Below are positions 14,665 to 21,358 of a DNA stretch of 23,575 bases, one piece after another; positions within the stretch are counted from its first letter, which is position 1; each line of letters begins with the position of its first letter. The position numbers and the translations under genes were made by a program. Location: assembly GCA_964565795.1 (NCBI GenBank), contig CAZMGC010000013.1, positions 1 to 23,575 of the forward strand, read 5' to 3'. This DNA comes from 2-01-FULL-39-10-A sp964565795. GTDB taxonomy: Bacteria; Patescibacteriota; Microgenomatia; Levybacterales; UBA12049. Below the pieces are notes generated by a model. It was not told where the DNA came from and searched no databases. It was given only the letters and a program-made list of their open reading frames with translations.

Positions 14665-14674
14665 TTCCTCATTC

Positions 14675-15124
14675 ATGTCTAAGCTAAAAACTTTTAAATA
14701 TAAGTTTGATAAAGGGCCTCTCCCGCTACGAGAACTTAAAAAAGAAGAATTTACAGAAGGCAATTGCAGGCTTGCTATTCAATATTACCTTTATAAAATT
14801 CACGACGCTTATTTTAAACCTGGTCAAATCCTAAACCCACAAGCATTTAATAAGGTTGGTAAATTTATAATTAAAGAAAGAGAATTTAATAAAAACTCTT
14901 TAGAATTACTTCAAGAAGGCGACATTATTTATGCAGACAGAATTAGAAAAGAAATAAAAAATCTTAGTAGAAAGGATTGGATAATTAGTTTGCATACCGC
15001 CGTATACTGCGGAAATAATAAAATATATCATTCAAATATAATTGAAAATAATTCTGGAATCTGGAGTTTCAGTAAATTTACTAAATACTATAATCCAATC
15101 GCAGTTAAAAGAATTTTAATTTAA
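14675..15124 (+). CDS. Small papain-fold (NlpC/P60-like) protein
   Basis: From the ATG at 14675 the protein is 149 aa; a longer frame from 14624 begins upstream of the promoter and is rejected. The pattern is that of a compact NlpC/P60-like cysteine hydrolase: GNCRLAIQYYLY near residue 30 gives a candidate catalytic Cys at a helix start, LLQEGDIIYADRI is the usual beta-strand leading to the core, and ISLHTAVYCGNNKIYHSNI supplies a candidate catalytic His and a second His. No signal peptide is visible, so it may act inside the cell rather than on the wall. Such short proteins are frequent in Patescibacteria. Peptidase or amidase activity is inferred from residue order only. Confidence 0.6.
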   Translation: MSKLKTFKYKFDKGPLPLRELKKEEFTEGNCRLAIQYYLYKIHDAYFKPGQILNPQAFNKVGKFIIKEREFNKNSLELLQEGDIIYADRIRKEIKNLSRKDWIISLHTAVYCGNNKIYHSNIIENNSGIWSFSKFTKYYNPIAVKRILI

Positions 15125-15171
15125 TAATTTCCTAATATTTTTACCCACGCAAAAAAATGGTATAAAAAAAT

Positions 15172-15180
15172 TGCTATACT
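15172..15180 (+). promoter_or_regulatory. Extended -10 promoter TGCTATACT
   Basis: One base from consensus, with the hexamer ending 24 bases before ATG 15205. The implied leader is about 18 bases, longer than at neighbouring genes, with a weak AAGG-like ribosome binding site. Confidence 0.6.
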
Positions 15181-15204
15181 GATTTTAAGGCGCTGAGTTT
15201 TTTA

Positions 15205-15627
15205 ATGAAAATAAAAATTAGAGAGTGGTTCTGCAGATATTCAATTCCATTACTTCTAGCTACATTAGCATCTATAATTTCTGCATCTATCATCAAGTCT
15301 ATTACTGGAAATAATATTGTGGCAGGAGTTGGGGCTACTTGGATTGATAATATAACTTTTTATGGATATGTTTATTTAAAAGATGTTAAGAGAAAAAATT
15401 TTACATTAACAAATTTCATTAAACAAATAAGAAACATGATTATTGAATTTGGTCCCGCAGAGTACTTAGACACTTTTTTAGTAAGACCATTCTTCCTTTC
15501 TGCAGTTCCATTTTTTATTAATAATTATCAATTGGCAATTCTGCTTGGATCATTGCTTGCAGAATTAACTTATTTTATTCCTGTTATTACATTTTATGAA
15601 CTTAGAAAAAAAGTATTTAGAGACTAG
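15205..15627 (+). CDS. Small integral membrane protein, unrecognised
   Basis: This 140-aa protein is dominated by hydrophobic segments: about 14-32 (PLLLATLASIISASIIKSIT), 37-57 (AGVGATWIDNITFYGYVYLK), 90-106 (LVRPFFLSAVPFFINNY) and 108-130 (LAILLGSLLAELTYFIPVIT). A basic loop (KDVKRKNFTLTNFIKQIRN) separates the halves and should be cytoplasmic. That suggests four membrane helices in two hairpins. No family or transport motif was recognised. It has its own promoter and stands alone between host genes. It ends with a basic tail after the last helix. Reality as a gene is well supported by promoter, length and hydrophobic pattern; no function can be given. Confidence 0.65.
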   Translation: MKIKIREWFCRYSIPLLLATLASIISASIIKSITGNNIVAGVGATWIDNITFYGYVYLKDVKRKNFTLTNFIKQIRNMIIEFGPAEYLDTFLVRPFFLSAVPFFINNYQLAILLGSLLAELTYFIPVITFYELRKKVFRD

Positions 15628-15663
15628 ATACTTACAAAACTAATACATTTAAGGTCTTTCAAT

Positions 15664-15672
15664 GTGTTAAAA
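15664..15672 (+). promoter_or_regulatory. Extended -10 promoter TGTTAAAAT
   Basis: TGn followed by TAAAAT, ending 8 bases before ATG 15681, so the message should be essentially leaderless. Confidence 0.55.
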
Positions 15673-15680
15673 TAAATAAA

Positions 15681-16181
15681 ATGAGTAAACTAATTAATTG
15701 CCTCTGGTTTGCAAAGAATAACGGCGAAGAAGCAGCCAACTATTATATAGATACTTTTAATTCAGCACCTGGAGAGCATTCTGCAAAAATTGGAGATATC
15801 ACAAAATCCCCTAAAGCATCTGAGGCAGTTTCAGGAAGACCTGAAGGGTCAGTTCTTACTGCTGAATGTGAAATTGATGGAATTAGTTTTATGTTTTTAA
15901 ATGGAGGGCCAGTTGAACAATTCAAATTAAATGGTGCAACTTCTTACATTATCGAATGCGAAACACAAGAAGAAATAGACTATTTCTGGGACAAATTATC
16001 AGCAGTTCCAGAAGCTGAACAATGCGGATGGTGCACGGATAAATTTGGAGTGACATGGCAAGTAGTCCCAAGAATTTTAGATGAAATGATGAGAGACCCA
16101 GAAAAAGCTGATGCAGTAACAAATGTATTCATGCCGATGAAAAAACTTGACCTCGAAGCAATCCGAAAAGCCGGCGAATAA
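15681..16181 (+). CDS. PhnB-like VOC family protein
   Basis: This 166-aa protein is of the 3-demethylubiquinone-9 3-methyltransferase/PhnB type in the vicinal oxygen chelate superfamily. It opens with the hallmark LINCLWFAKNNGEEAANYYI, then the VLTAECEIDGISFMFLNGG strand pair and a second half with EEIDYFWDKLS, CGWCTDKFGVTWQVVPRIL and a final helix (ADAVTNVFMPMKKLDLEAI). Members are small metal-fold proteins whose substrates are mostly unknown; the methyltransferase name is historic and not supported by any AdoMet motif. Length and motif order match the family completely. It is monocistronic with its own promoter and probably cytoplasmic. Confidence 0.88.
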   Translation: MSKLINCLWFAKNNGEEAANYYIDTFNSAPGEHSAKIGDITKSPKASEAVSGRPEGSVLTAECEIDGISFMFLNGGPVEQFKLNGATSYIIECETQEEIDYFWDKLSAVPEAEQCGWCTDKFGVTWQVVPRILDEMMRDPEKADAVTNVFMPMKKLDLEAIRKAGE

Positions 16182-16232
16182 AGCTGGGATTTTAAATTCT
16201 TCTTATATCCAAACGTAAAAACTTAAGCCCAG

Positions 16233-16241
16233 TGCTATAAT
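16233..16241 (+). promoter_or_regulatory. Extended -10 promoter TGCTATAAT
   Basis: Perfect extended -10, whose hexamer ends 12 bases before ATG 16254 of the 56-aa gene. It is the main evidence that this short gene is expressed. Confidence 0.75.
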
Positions 16242-16253
16242 TAAACTACAAAG

Positions 16254-16424
16254 ATGGCTAATAAAATTAATGCAGAGTGGCATAAGAAAAATAAAATGAA
16301 AATGCCTACGACTTTGGCTAAAAGAGTTAAATGGCATGAGGAACATTTAAAAAACTGCGCGTGTCGAAAAGATGTTCCACCTACAATTCTTAAAGAATTT
16401 AAAAAATTGGGAATAAAAATTTAA
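16254..16424 (+). CDS. 56-aa Cys/His-rich small protein
   Basis: This short gene encodes MANKINAEWHKKNKMKMPTT and continues with LAKRVKWHEEHLKNCACRKD and a short helical tail. The segment WHEEHLKNCACR has the spacing H-x2-H-x3-C-x-C, a plausible single metal site, in an otherwise strongly basic protein (more than a quarter Lys/Arg). I believe similar tiny proteins recur in Patescibacteria, but give no function. A perfect extended -10 promoter lies 12 bases upstream and the stop is 8 bases before the convergent SRPBCC gene's stop. A nucleic-acid or ribosome-associated role would fit its charge, as inference only. Confidence 0.65.
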   Translation: MANKINAEWHKKNKMKMPTTLAKRVKWHEEHLKNCACRKDVPPTILKEFKKLGIKI

Positions 16425-16431
16425 TAAATCC

Positions 16432-16812
16432 TCATTTATTGAAGTACTCTTTTAATGGTTTCCAATAAAACTCCTGCCAGCCGTTTTTAATATCTTCCTC
16501 AAACTCTTCCGGAACATCAACTTGTTCAAAATCAATTACGCAACCGTTTTCTTTTGAAGACAAAAAATAAGTAACTTTTGAAATTTTTTCTTTAGGCCAA
16601 TCACTTGCTCGCCAGGACTGCACTATTTGCTTACCAGGTACTAAGATTAAATTTTCCCCAGCTGCATATCCGTCCCATACGGAAAATTTTCCGCCCTTTT
16701 TATTCTCTACACGAGCTTTAGCTCCAGTAAATTCAGAGTGCTTTTTTTCATCCATCAAAGCTTCATAAACTTCCATCGGAGATGCGGGGATAAATATTTT
16801 TTGCTTGATCAT
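16432..16812 (-). CDS. SRPBCC / AHSA1-like domain protein
   Basis: This 126-aa protein is a single START-like (SRPBCC) domain of the Activator of Hsp90 ATPase 1-like type. It starts with the typical KIFIPASPMEVYEALMDEKK, then HSEFTGAKARVENKKGGKFS, VWDGYAAGENLILVPGKQIV, QSWRASDWP and the closing helix GWQEFYWKPLKEYF. The fold forms a deep hydrophobic pocket for a small ligand, usually unknown. The length is that of a complete minimal domain. Its -10 hexamer (16824-16819) ends exactly 6 bases before the ATG, so it should be translated from a leaderless mRNA. It is divergent from the membrane HEAT-like gene and converges with the 56-aa gene. Confidence 0.88.
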   Translation of the reverse strand: MIKQKIFIPASPMEVYEALMDEKKHSEFTGAKARVENKKGGKFSVWDGYAAGENLILVPGKQIVQSWRASDWPKEKISKVTYFLSSKENGCVIDFEQVDVPEEFEEDIKNGWQEFYWKPLKEYFNK

Positions 16813-16818
16813 AAAAAT

Positions 16819-16827
16819 ATTATATCA
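16819..16827 (-). promoter_or_regulatory. Extended -10 promoter TGATATAAT (minus strand)
   Basis: The hexamer TATAAT (16824-16819) is followed by six bases and then ATG 16812, placing +1 on the start codon. Confidence 0.7.
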
Positions 16828-16865
16828 ATCCTGATACTATTATTTAACTTTTAAATTAAGAAGCA

Positions 16866-16871
16866 TATAAT
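16866..16871 (+). promoter_or_regulatory. -10 box TATAAT, leaderless spacing
   Basis: TATAAT is followed by six bases and then ATG 16878. It lacks the TGn extension but has the same leaderless geometry as its neighbours. Confidence 0.6.
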
Positions 16872-16877
16872 TGAATC

Positions 16878-17273
16878 ATGAATAAAAGATTTGAAAAAAT
16901 ATTAATTTTTTCTTTTCTTGGAATCAGCTTGGCTATTTTGATTTTTATTATTTCAGTTTACTTAATTCTTTATTTGGAAGTCAGAGAAAACTGTAACAAT
17001 GTGATTTCAAAACATAAAACAAATTGCCAAGAAGCTCTTATAAAAACTTTTCAGTCTAACAGCTCAAGCATTAAAGAAAAAAATGATGCTATCTGGACTT
17101 TAGGACAATTAGCAGATAAAAAATCACTACCTTTCTTAAAAAGCATTTATGAAGACAAAATGCCAGAGCGGGAGCCACTCGACAAAGTAATTAGCCAATA
17201 TGAAATAAGAAAAGCAATTAAATGGAGTGAAAAAGGAAACTGGACTAGCTGGATGTATTTCAAATATAATTAA
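16878..17273 (+). CDS. Membrane-anchored HEAT-like repeat protein
   Basis: This 131-aa protein has an N-terminal membrane helix (about 9-33, IFSFLGISLAILIFIISVYL and following) after a basic MNKRFEK, then a soluble region. In that region, KEKNDAIWTLGQLADKKSLP followed by FLKSIYEDK matches a HEAT/PBS-lyase-type helical hairpin, with a second helix (KVISQYEIRKAIKWSEKGNW) after it. Two cysteines (39 and 49) flank a short loop next to the membrane and might pair outside the cell. Such repeats mediate protein contacts, partner unknown. The gene ends 3 bases before the DUF2177 gene, so the three membrane-protein genes 16878-18448 appear to be an operon. Confidence 0.65.
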   Translation: MNKRFEKILIFSFLGISLAILIFIISVYLILYLEVRENCNNVISKHKTNCQEALIKTFQSNSSSIKEKNDAIWTLGQLADKKSLPFLKSIYEDKMPEREPLDKVISQYEIRKAIKWSEKGNWTSWMYFKYN

Positions 17274-17276
17274 CTT

Positions 17277-17675
17277 ATGTTCATAAAACTCTATCTCATC
17301 GCCCTCCCTGTATTTTTTGCAATTGATTTTATCTGGCTAGCTTTAATTGCAAGAAAATTTTACCTTGAACAATTAGGCTCGCTCATGAAAACAAATATTA
17401 ATTGGCCAGCTGCTTTAATTTTTTATGCGTTATTTATAGTAGGACTTATTATTTTTGTTATTTCTCCTGCAGTTGAAAAAAAATCATTGACACATGCACT
17501 TATTTTTGGAGGACTTTTTGGATTTTTTACCTATGCTACTTATGACCTTACTAATCTAGCAACCCTTAAAAACTGGCCATTATCCCTTACCATAGTTGAC
17601 ATGATTTGGGGGTCTGTCCTCGCAGCTTCAGTATCAGTTATCACTTTTTTAATCGCTTCTAAATTGGACTTATGA
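17277..17675 (+). CDS. DUF2177 family membrane protein
   Basis: This 132-aa protein has four hydrophobic helices: about 4-24 (KLYLIALPVFFAIDFIWLAL), 44-64 (AALIFYALFIVGLIIFVISP), 73-92 (ALIFGGLFGFFTYATYDLTN) and 105-127. The motifs FAIDFIWL, FFTYATYDLTNLATLKNWP and TIVDMIWGS are characteristic of DUF2177. The function is not known; members often sit beside lipid-modifying genes. Here it overlaps the DUF1295 gene by 4 bases (ATGA at 17672), so the two are translationally coupled and probably act on the same membrane process. Family assignment is firm; role is inferred from context only. Confidence 0.88.
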   Translation: MFIKLYLIALPVFFAIDFIWLALIARKFYLEQLGSLMKTNINWPAALIFYALFIVGLIIFVISPAVEKKSLTHALIFGGLFGFFTYATYDLTNLATLKNWPLSLTIVDMIWGSVLAASVSVITFLIASKLDL

Positions 17676-18448
17676 TTTACTTCATAATTCTTGCTTTGGT
17701 TCTTTTTCTTTACATGAATCTGTGGTTTTTTATTTCTCTTTTTAAGAAAAGAAATGATGTCGCAGATGAAGCTTGGGGACTTGGATTTATTGTCTTAGCA
17801 TGGAGCGCTTTACTAATTTCAGGAAAACTGGAAATTCAAAACATCTTAATAAACTCACTGGTAAGCTTATGGGGGCTGCGACTTTTCCTCCATATTAATG
17901 CTCGCCATAAAGGAAAAGAGGAGGATGGACGTTATCAAGTCTGGAGAAAAAGCTGGGGCAAACTCTTTATCCCAAGATCATATTTTCAAATATTTATTTT
18001 ACAGGGATTTTTTTTATTCTTAGTTTCAATTCCCGTTTTAATTGCAAGCCAAAATCCCACTGAAAAAATAACACCTACTCTAATAATTGGATTTTTTCTT
18101 TGGATAATCGGATTCTTATTCGAAACAATTGGAGATAAACAATTATCAGAATTTATAAAAAATCCGGAAAACAAGGGGAAACTCATGACAGACGGTCTTT
18201 GGAAATATTCAAGGCATCCAAATTATTTTGGAGAAGTCACACAATGGTGGGGAATTTGGTTAATAGCTCTATCATCTCAAAACGGATTAATTGGAATTAT
18301 CGGACCAATCACGATTACAATACTAATAGTTTTTGTATCAGGAATTCCGCTACTTGAGAAAAAATATAAAGGAAGACCGGATTTTGAAGAATATAAAAAA
18401 AGAACAAGAGTATTCTTCCCATTACCTCAAAAAAGAATTAATAAATGA
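17672..18448 (+). CDS. DUF1295 / steroid 5-alpha-reductase-like membrane protein
   Basis: This 258-aa multi-helix membrane protein carries the C-terminal signature of the DUF1295 and isoprenylcysteine methyltransferase/steroid 5-alpha-reductase superfamily: GDKQLSEFIKNPENKGKLMT, then DGLWKYSRHPNYFGEVTQWW and a final hydrophobic pair ending in GIPLLEKKYKGRPDFEEYKK. The RHPNYFGE segment binds the cofactor (NADPH or AdoMet) in characterised relatives. About seven membrane helices are expected. It may reduce or modify a lipid, but the substrate cannot be read from sequence. The ATG overlaps the DUF2177 stop. Its 3' end is followed after 6 bases by the promoter of the DUF5995 gene. Confidence 0.88.
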   Translation: MIYFIILALVLFLYMNLWFFISLFKKRNDVADEAWGLGFIVLAWSALLISGKLEIQNILINSLVSLWGLRLFLHINARHKGKEEDGRYQVWRKSWGKLFIPRSYFQIFILQGFFLFLVSIPVLIASQNPTEKITPTLIIGFFLWIIGFLFETIGDKQLSEFIKNPENKGKLMTDGLWKYSRHPNYFGEVTQWWGIWLIALSSQNGLIGIIGPITITILIVFVSGIPLLEKKYKGRPDFEEYKKRTRVFFPLPQKRINK

Positions 18449-18454
18449 TTCATC

Positions 18455-18463
18455 TGCTACAAT
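18455..18463 (+). promoter_or_regulatory. Extended -10 promoter TGCTACAAT
   Basis: The hexamer TACAAT ends 7 bases before ATG 18471; it decides the start of the DUF5995 gene and predicts a leaderless mRNA. Confidence 0.6.
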
Positions 18464-18470
18464 TAAATTA

Positions 18471-19226
18471 ATGCCGCAAGATAACCTAAACCTACGAAAA
18501 TTATTAATAATTGATAGTCCAAAAAATGAAACTATTTATACGATTATTGGAAGGATGGAAGTATTACTTAAATTTTTTAAGGAAAATAAAAACATAAATT
18601 CACTTGCTCCATTTCTAGAAACCTATCTTTTAGTCACTCTTGCTGTAGCAGAAAAATATAATTTGAAAAAATCTTTCTTTAAAGATTTTAAATCAATAGA
18701 ACATCTTGACGTTTATTTCGCATCACTATACTTTAAACCAGTTCTTGAATATATTGAAAGTAATAATTCCATAAAACCCTGGCAATCATATTTCAAATAT
18801 ATTTCTAATTCTCACGGGATTCCATTTTTACAAATTTTACTTGGAATAAATGCGCATATTAATGCTGACTTATATACTTCAATATCTAAATTAAAATATT
18901 TAAACGAAAAGGATTATTTTTTGGTAAATGATATTTTACTGGAAATAATTCCTGATGTAATGAAAATTCTTATTAAAAAACATGATCTACTGGGATTCGG
19001 AAGCATAATATTTAAAGATTTTATAGTAAATGAATTTCACCAGGTTATTGAAAAATGGAGATCTGAAGCATGGGCAAATCATTTAATAAAAAATAATTCA
19101 TTAGAAATTATTAATAAAACAGAAAATTTAGGGGATTCTCTAACAAAAATTGTTACAGAAATTTATCAACATAAAAATCCTTTATTAATAAATAAAATTA
19201 ATAGCTCATCAATTAATACTTTTTAA
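18471..19226 (+). CDS. DUF5995-like protein
   Basis: Read from ATG 18471, immediately after a -10 box, the protein is 251 aa; the frame extends upstream to 18333 but only by covering the DUF1295 gene. The helical protein matches DUF5995: FLETYLLVTLAVAEKY early, then IEHLDVYFASLYFKPVLEYI, PWQSYFKYISNSHGIPFLQI and LLGINAHINADLYTSIS with the conserved NAHIN-DL core. Function is unknown; the conserved His and Asp residues are suggestive of a metal site (inference). It is the most AT-rich gene of the neighbourhood. No membrane segment or signal peptide is seen. Confidence 0.75.
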   Translation: MPQDNLNLRKLLIIDSPKNETIYTIIGRMEVLLKFFKENKNINSLAPFLETYLLVTLAVAEKYNLKKSFFKDFKSIEHLDVYFASLYFKPVLEYIESNNSIKPWQSYFKYISNSHGIPFLQILLGINAHINADLYTSISKLKYLNEKDYFLVNDILLEIIPDVMKILIKKHDLLGFGSIIFKDFIVNEFHQVIEKWRSEAWANHLIKNNSLEIINKTENLGDSLTKIVTEIYQHKNPLLINKINSSSINTF

Positions 19227-19406
19227 AAGGTTTATTATTTATAAATTTACACCTATCAATAGGCTTCTGAAATAAAATAAATTTACAATACGTGAAATAT
19301 TTTCATCAAATCACAGATCAGGAAATTAAAATAATCCATTTAAAAAATAAAGTTAGATGATAATTTCCATTTGACTTAAAAATTTACACTTGAGAATATA
19401 TATTTA
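19227..19406. other. 180-base AT-rich gap with inverted repeats
   Basis: No protein-like frame is seen. It holds CCTATCAATAGG (a 12-base imperfect palindrome near 19251-19262) and an 8-base inverted repeat GGAAATTA/TAATTTCC (19321-19328 and 19361-19368) with a 32-base loop. A weak extended -10 (TGAGAATAT, 19391-19399) ends 7 bases before the tspO GTG. A terminator for the upstream gene is possible but not clear. Confidence 0.3.
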
Positions 19407-19862
19407 GTGAAAGATTTTTTAAGATTAATTGGATTTATTCTATTGTGTCAAGCTGCAGGCATAATTGGTTCAATTTTTACTTTCGATTCAGTAAACACCT
19501 GGTACTCAACTTTAGAAAAGCCCTTTTTCAATCCACCATCATTCGTATTTGGCCCCGTATGGACAACGCTTTATTTCCTAATGGGAATCTCTCTATTTTT
19601 AGTATGGGGAAAAAAGAAAACTGACCTAAGGTGGTTTTGGGCACAACTTAGCCTAAATACAATTTGGTCAATAATATTTTTTGGATTAAAAAATCCATTA
19701 TTCTCTTTCATTATAATTATTTTTCTTTGGATAAGTATTTTTCAAACCATAAAATCGTTTAGGAAAGTAAATAAAAAGGCTTCATATATGCTTTACCCAT
19801 ATATCGCATGGGTTAGTTTTGCAGCAATTCTTAATTTATCAATAGTGCTTTTAAATAAATAG
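19407..19862 (+). CDS. tspO: TspO/MBR family membrane protein
   Basis: This 151-aa protein has the five-helix plan of TspO (peripheral benzodiazepine receptor homologue). The signature stretch is WYSTLEKPFFNPPSFVFGPV followed by WTTLYFLMGISLFLVW; later helices contain WFWAQLSLNTIWSIIFFGLK and LYPYIAWVSFAAILNLSIV. Bacterial TspO binds tetrapyrroles and acts in stress or porphyrin handling (family knowledge). No ATG fits; GTG 19407 begins a normal TspO N-terminus (KDFLRLIGFILL) and lies 7 bases after a weak TGAGAATAT box, so GTG is preferred. The length is close to the family norm. Confidence 0.9.
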   Translation: MKDFLRLIGFILLCQAAGIIGSIFTFDSVNTWYSTLEKPFFNPPSFVFGPVWTTLYFLMGISLFLVWGKKKTDLRWFWAQLSLNTIWSIIFFGLKNPLFSFIIIIFLWISIFQTIKSFRKVNKKASYMLYPYIAWVSFAAILNLSIVLLNK

Positions 19863-19867
19863 TTTCC

Positions 19868-19876
19868 TGCTATAAT
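19868..19876 (+). promoter_or_regulatory. Extended -10 promoter TGCTATAAT, leaderless spacing
   Basis: A perfect extended -10 followed by CTTGCC and ATG 19883, so +1 coincides with the start codon. The block from TATAAT through the first codons is identical over 23 bases to the minus-strand block at 21337-21315. Confidence 0.8.
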
Positions 19877-19882
19877 CTTGCC

Positions 19883-20500
19883 ATGAAAAATAAACATGTA
19901 ATTTTAAGGGAAAATAATTACGACGGTGTCTCTTATATCTCTCCTACTTGGGAACAGATGGGAGAATATACATTTAAACTTGCAGAAGAAATCTTAGATT
20001 CTGGAGAAAAATTTGACAGAGTAGTCGCTCTAGCAAAAGGTGGATGGACATGGGCAAGAACCCTAATGGATTATCTAGGAATTGATGAAATTTCTTCAGT
20101 TAGGTTCAAATCCTATCAAGGAATAAATGATGCAAGTGAGCCCCAATTAGTTCAACCACTAACAGATTCCATTCACAACCAAAAAGTTTTACTTTTTGAC
20201 GAAGTAATTGATACTGGAGAAACTGTCAGAAAAGCTTCTGAATATCTAAAAGTAATGGGAGCAAAAGATATAAAAATCGCATCCCTTTGCTATAAACCTC
20301 ATTCATGCATTACGCCTGATTATTATGCGTTTGAAACTACTGGATGGGTCGTATTCCCACATGAAATCAGAGAATTCATAGAGGCCTCCTCAAAAACATG
20401 GAAAAAAGCTGGAGTTAAAGATCCAGAAATAAGAAAAAGATTAGATAAAATAGGAATCCCCGATGAGCAAGTTAAATATTTCTTAGATAAGATTAAGTAA
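19883..20500 (+). CDS. Type I phosphoribosyltransferase (purine salvage-like)
   Basis: This 205-aa protein is a PRT-fold enzyme. The PRPP-binding loop is VLLFDEVIDTGETVRKA (about 102-118) with the acidic pair Asp-Glu and the TGxT phosphate loop. FDRVVALAKGGWTWARTL (about 44-61) matches the N-terminal pyrophosphate-binding loop of xanthine/guanine or hypoxanthine phosphoribosyltransferases. WVVFPHEIREF near 155 is a typical base-recognition end of XPRT-like proteins. A 45-residue helical C-terminal extension follows. It likely salvages a purine base to its nucleotide, valuable in an organism with reduced biosynthesis, but the base specificity cannot be read. Its stop overlaps the next start by one base. 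Confidence 0.85.
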   Translation: MKNKHVILRENNYDGVSYISPTWEQMGEYTFKLAEEILDSGEKFDRVVALAKGGWTWARTLMDYLGIDEISSVRFKSYQGINDASEPQLVQPLTDSIHNQKVLLFDEVIDTGETVRKASEYLKVMGAKDIKIASLCYKPHSCITPDYYAFETTGWVVFPHEIREFIEASSKTWKKAGVKDPEIRKRLDKIGIPDEQVKYFLDKIK

Positions 20501-20766
20501 TGAGCGAACTAAATATTGAAGAAAGAATTTTAAGAATTGAAAAAAGAAATCAAAACGTTGAGAAAGATAAAGCATGGGAAACAAGCCTTTTTAGAAAGTT
20601 TTTAATTGTCATTTTTACTTATTTATCAATAGCACTTTATCTCAAATTTATCGTAAAAATTGACCCCTGGATAAATGCAATTGTCCCGGCAATGGGATTC
20701 CTACTTTCAACACTTACACTTTCGTATTTTAAAAAACTCTGGGAAAAATTTATTTATAAAAAATAA
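20500..20766 (+). CDS. Small two-helix membrane protein
   Basis: This 88-aa protein starts with a charged, probably coiled helix (IEERILRIEKRNQNVEKDKA), then KAWETSLFRKF, a membrane helix (about 33-52, LIVIFTYLSIALYLKFIV), a short loop (KIDPWINAIVPAMG) and a second membrane helix (GFLLSTLTLSYFKKL). The same plan is common in archaea and Patescibacteria as a small uncharacterised protein; the PWINAxVPxxGFLLSTLTL stretch is its most conserved part as I recall it. It overlaps the phosphoribosyltransferase stop by one base (TAATG), so the two are co-transcribed. No function is assigned. Confidence 0.7.
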   Translation: MSELNIEERILRIEKRNQNVEKDKAWETSLFRKFLIVIFTYLSIALYLKFIVKIDPWINAIVPAMGFLLSTLTLSYFKKLWEKFIYKK

Positions 20767-20796
20767 ATTCATATAAAACAATAGACGAATTTATTT
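20761..20796. terminator. Bidirectional terminator-like hairpin
   Basis: A perfect 10-bp stem, AAATAAATTC (20761-20770) and GAATTTATTT (20787-20796), with a 16-base loop, lies between convergent genes and includes the stop codon of the left one. It is AT-rich, so its stability is doubtful, but the placement suits termination from both sides. Confidence 0.45.
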
Positions 20797-20860
20797 CCAT
20801 CATACCGTAGGAAACACAATTAATCCTTAAAAATTAGAAAAACCATAAAAGAGGTAAATC

Positions 20861-21325
20861 TTAAAAATATACCTTAAATAATATTAACAATCTCCAAAAT
20901 GTAATTATTGCTGCAGAAAAAAGAATTATTCCGCCCCAAACTGTATAAATTCTAAATTTTAAAAAAGGTAAAATCTTTTTTCTACTTTTTGTTAAATTCT
21001 GAGTTAGTTTTAAATAATCATTTTTCCCAAATAATTCATCTTCTAATTTCTCTGTTGCCTCGATCAAAACAACAACACTGTTATTAAACATAAAAACTAT
21101 AAACTCTATGCAAACACATGCAAGCAAAAGCACTCCGCATAAATAAAGAGTTACTAAATCTCCTAAATCTTTTGAGTTAACTAAAACAATTCCATAAGCA
21201 GATGCTACTAATGCTGATCCTGCTGTAAGAAGAGAAAGACACACAGCCTCCCAAAGACCCAATGTGGATCTGTAAGATTGCCAGGCGTTAATCATTACTG
21301 AATCAGAAAGTTTCTTATTTTTCAT
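20861..21325 (-). CDS. Membrane protein with three predicted helices, unrecognised
   Basis: The ATG at 21325, 6 bases after a perfect -10 box, gives 154 aa; the frame continues upstream to 21415 but would cross the divergent gene. Hydrophobic segments lie at about 26-48 (LWEAVCLSLLTAGSALVASA), 58-86 (LVTLYLCGVLLLACVCIEFI and on) and 128-150 (YTVWGGIILFSAAIITFWRL). Between the second and third is a charged helical stretch (EATEKLEDELFGKNDYLKLT) predicted to be cytoplasmic. No family was recognised. It is convergent with the small two-helix gene and divergent from the 91-aa gene, sharing overlapping promoters with the latter. Confidence 0.7.
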   Translation of the reverse strand: MKNKKLSDSVMINAWQSYRSTLGLWEAVCLSLLTAGSALVASAYGIVLVNSKDLGDLVTLYLCGVLLLACVCIEFIVFMFNNSVVVLIEATEKLEDELFGKNDYLKLTQNLTKSRKKILPFLKFRIYTVWGGIILFSAAIITFWRLLILFKVYF

Positions 21326-21331
21326 GGCAAG

Positions 21332-21340
21332 ATTATAACA
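21332..21340 (-). promoter_or_regulatory. Extended -10 promoter TGTTATAAT (minus strand)
   Basis: TATAAT (21337-21332) is followed by six bases and ATG 21325, leaderless geometry. Its expected -35 region (about 21355-21360) overlaps the -10 of the opposite promoter at 21350-21358. Confidence 0.75.
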
Positions 21341-21349
21341 CAGACAATT

Positions 21350-21358
21350 TGCTATAAT
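21350..21358 (+). promoter_or_regulatory. Extended -10 promoter TGCTATAAT, leaderless spacing
   Basis: A perfect extended -10 whose hexamer ends 7 bases before ATG 21366. It rules out the alternative upstream ATG at 21357, which lies inside the -10 box. Confidence 0.8.

Noticed and set aside
14624..14674. N-terminal extension of the NlpC-like gene from 14624
   Set aside because: It begins upstream of the -10 box at 14656-14664 and covers the candidate attR; the ATG at 14675 fits the promoter.
18333..18470. 138-base upstream extension of the DUF5995 gene
   Set aside because: It overlaps the 3' end of the DUF1295 gene, and the promoter at 18455-18463 lies downstream of it.
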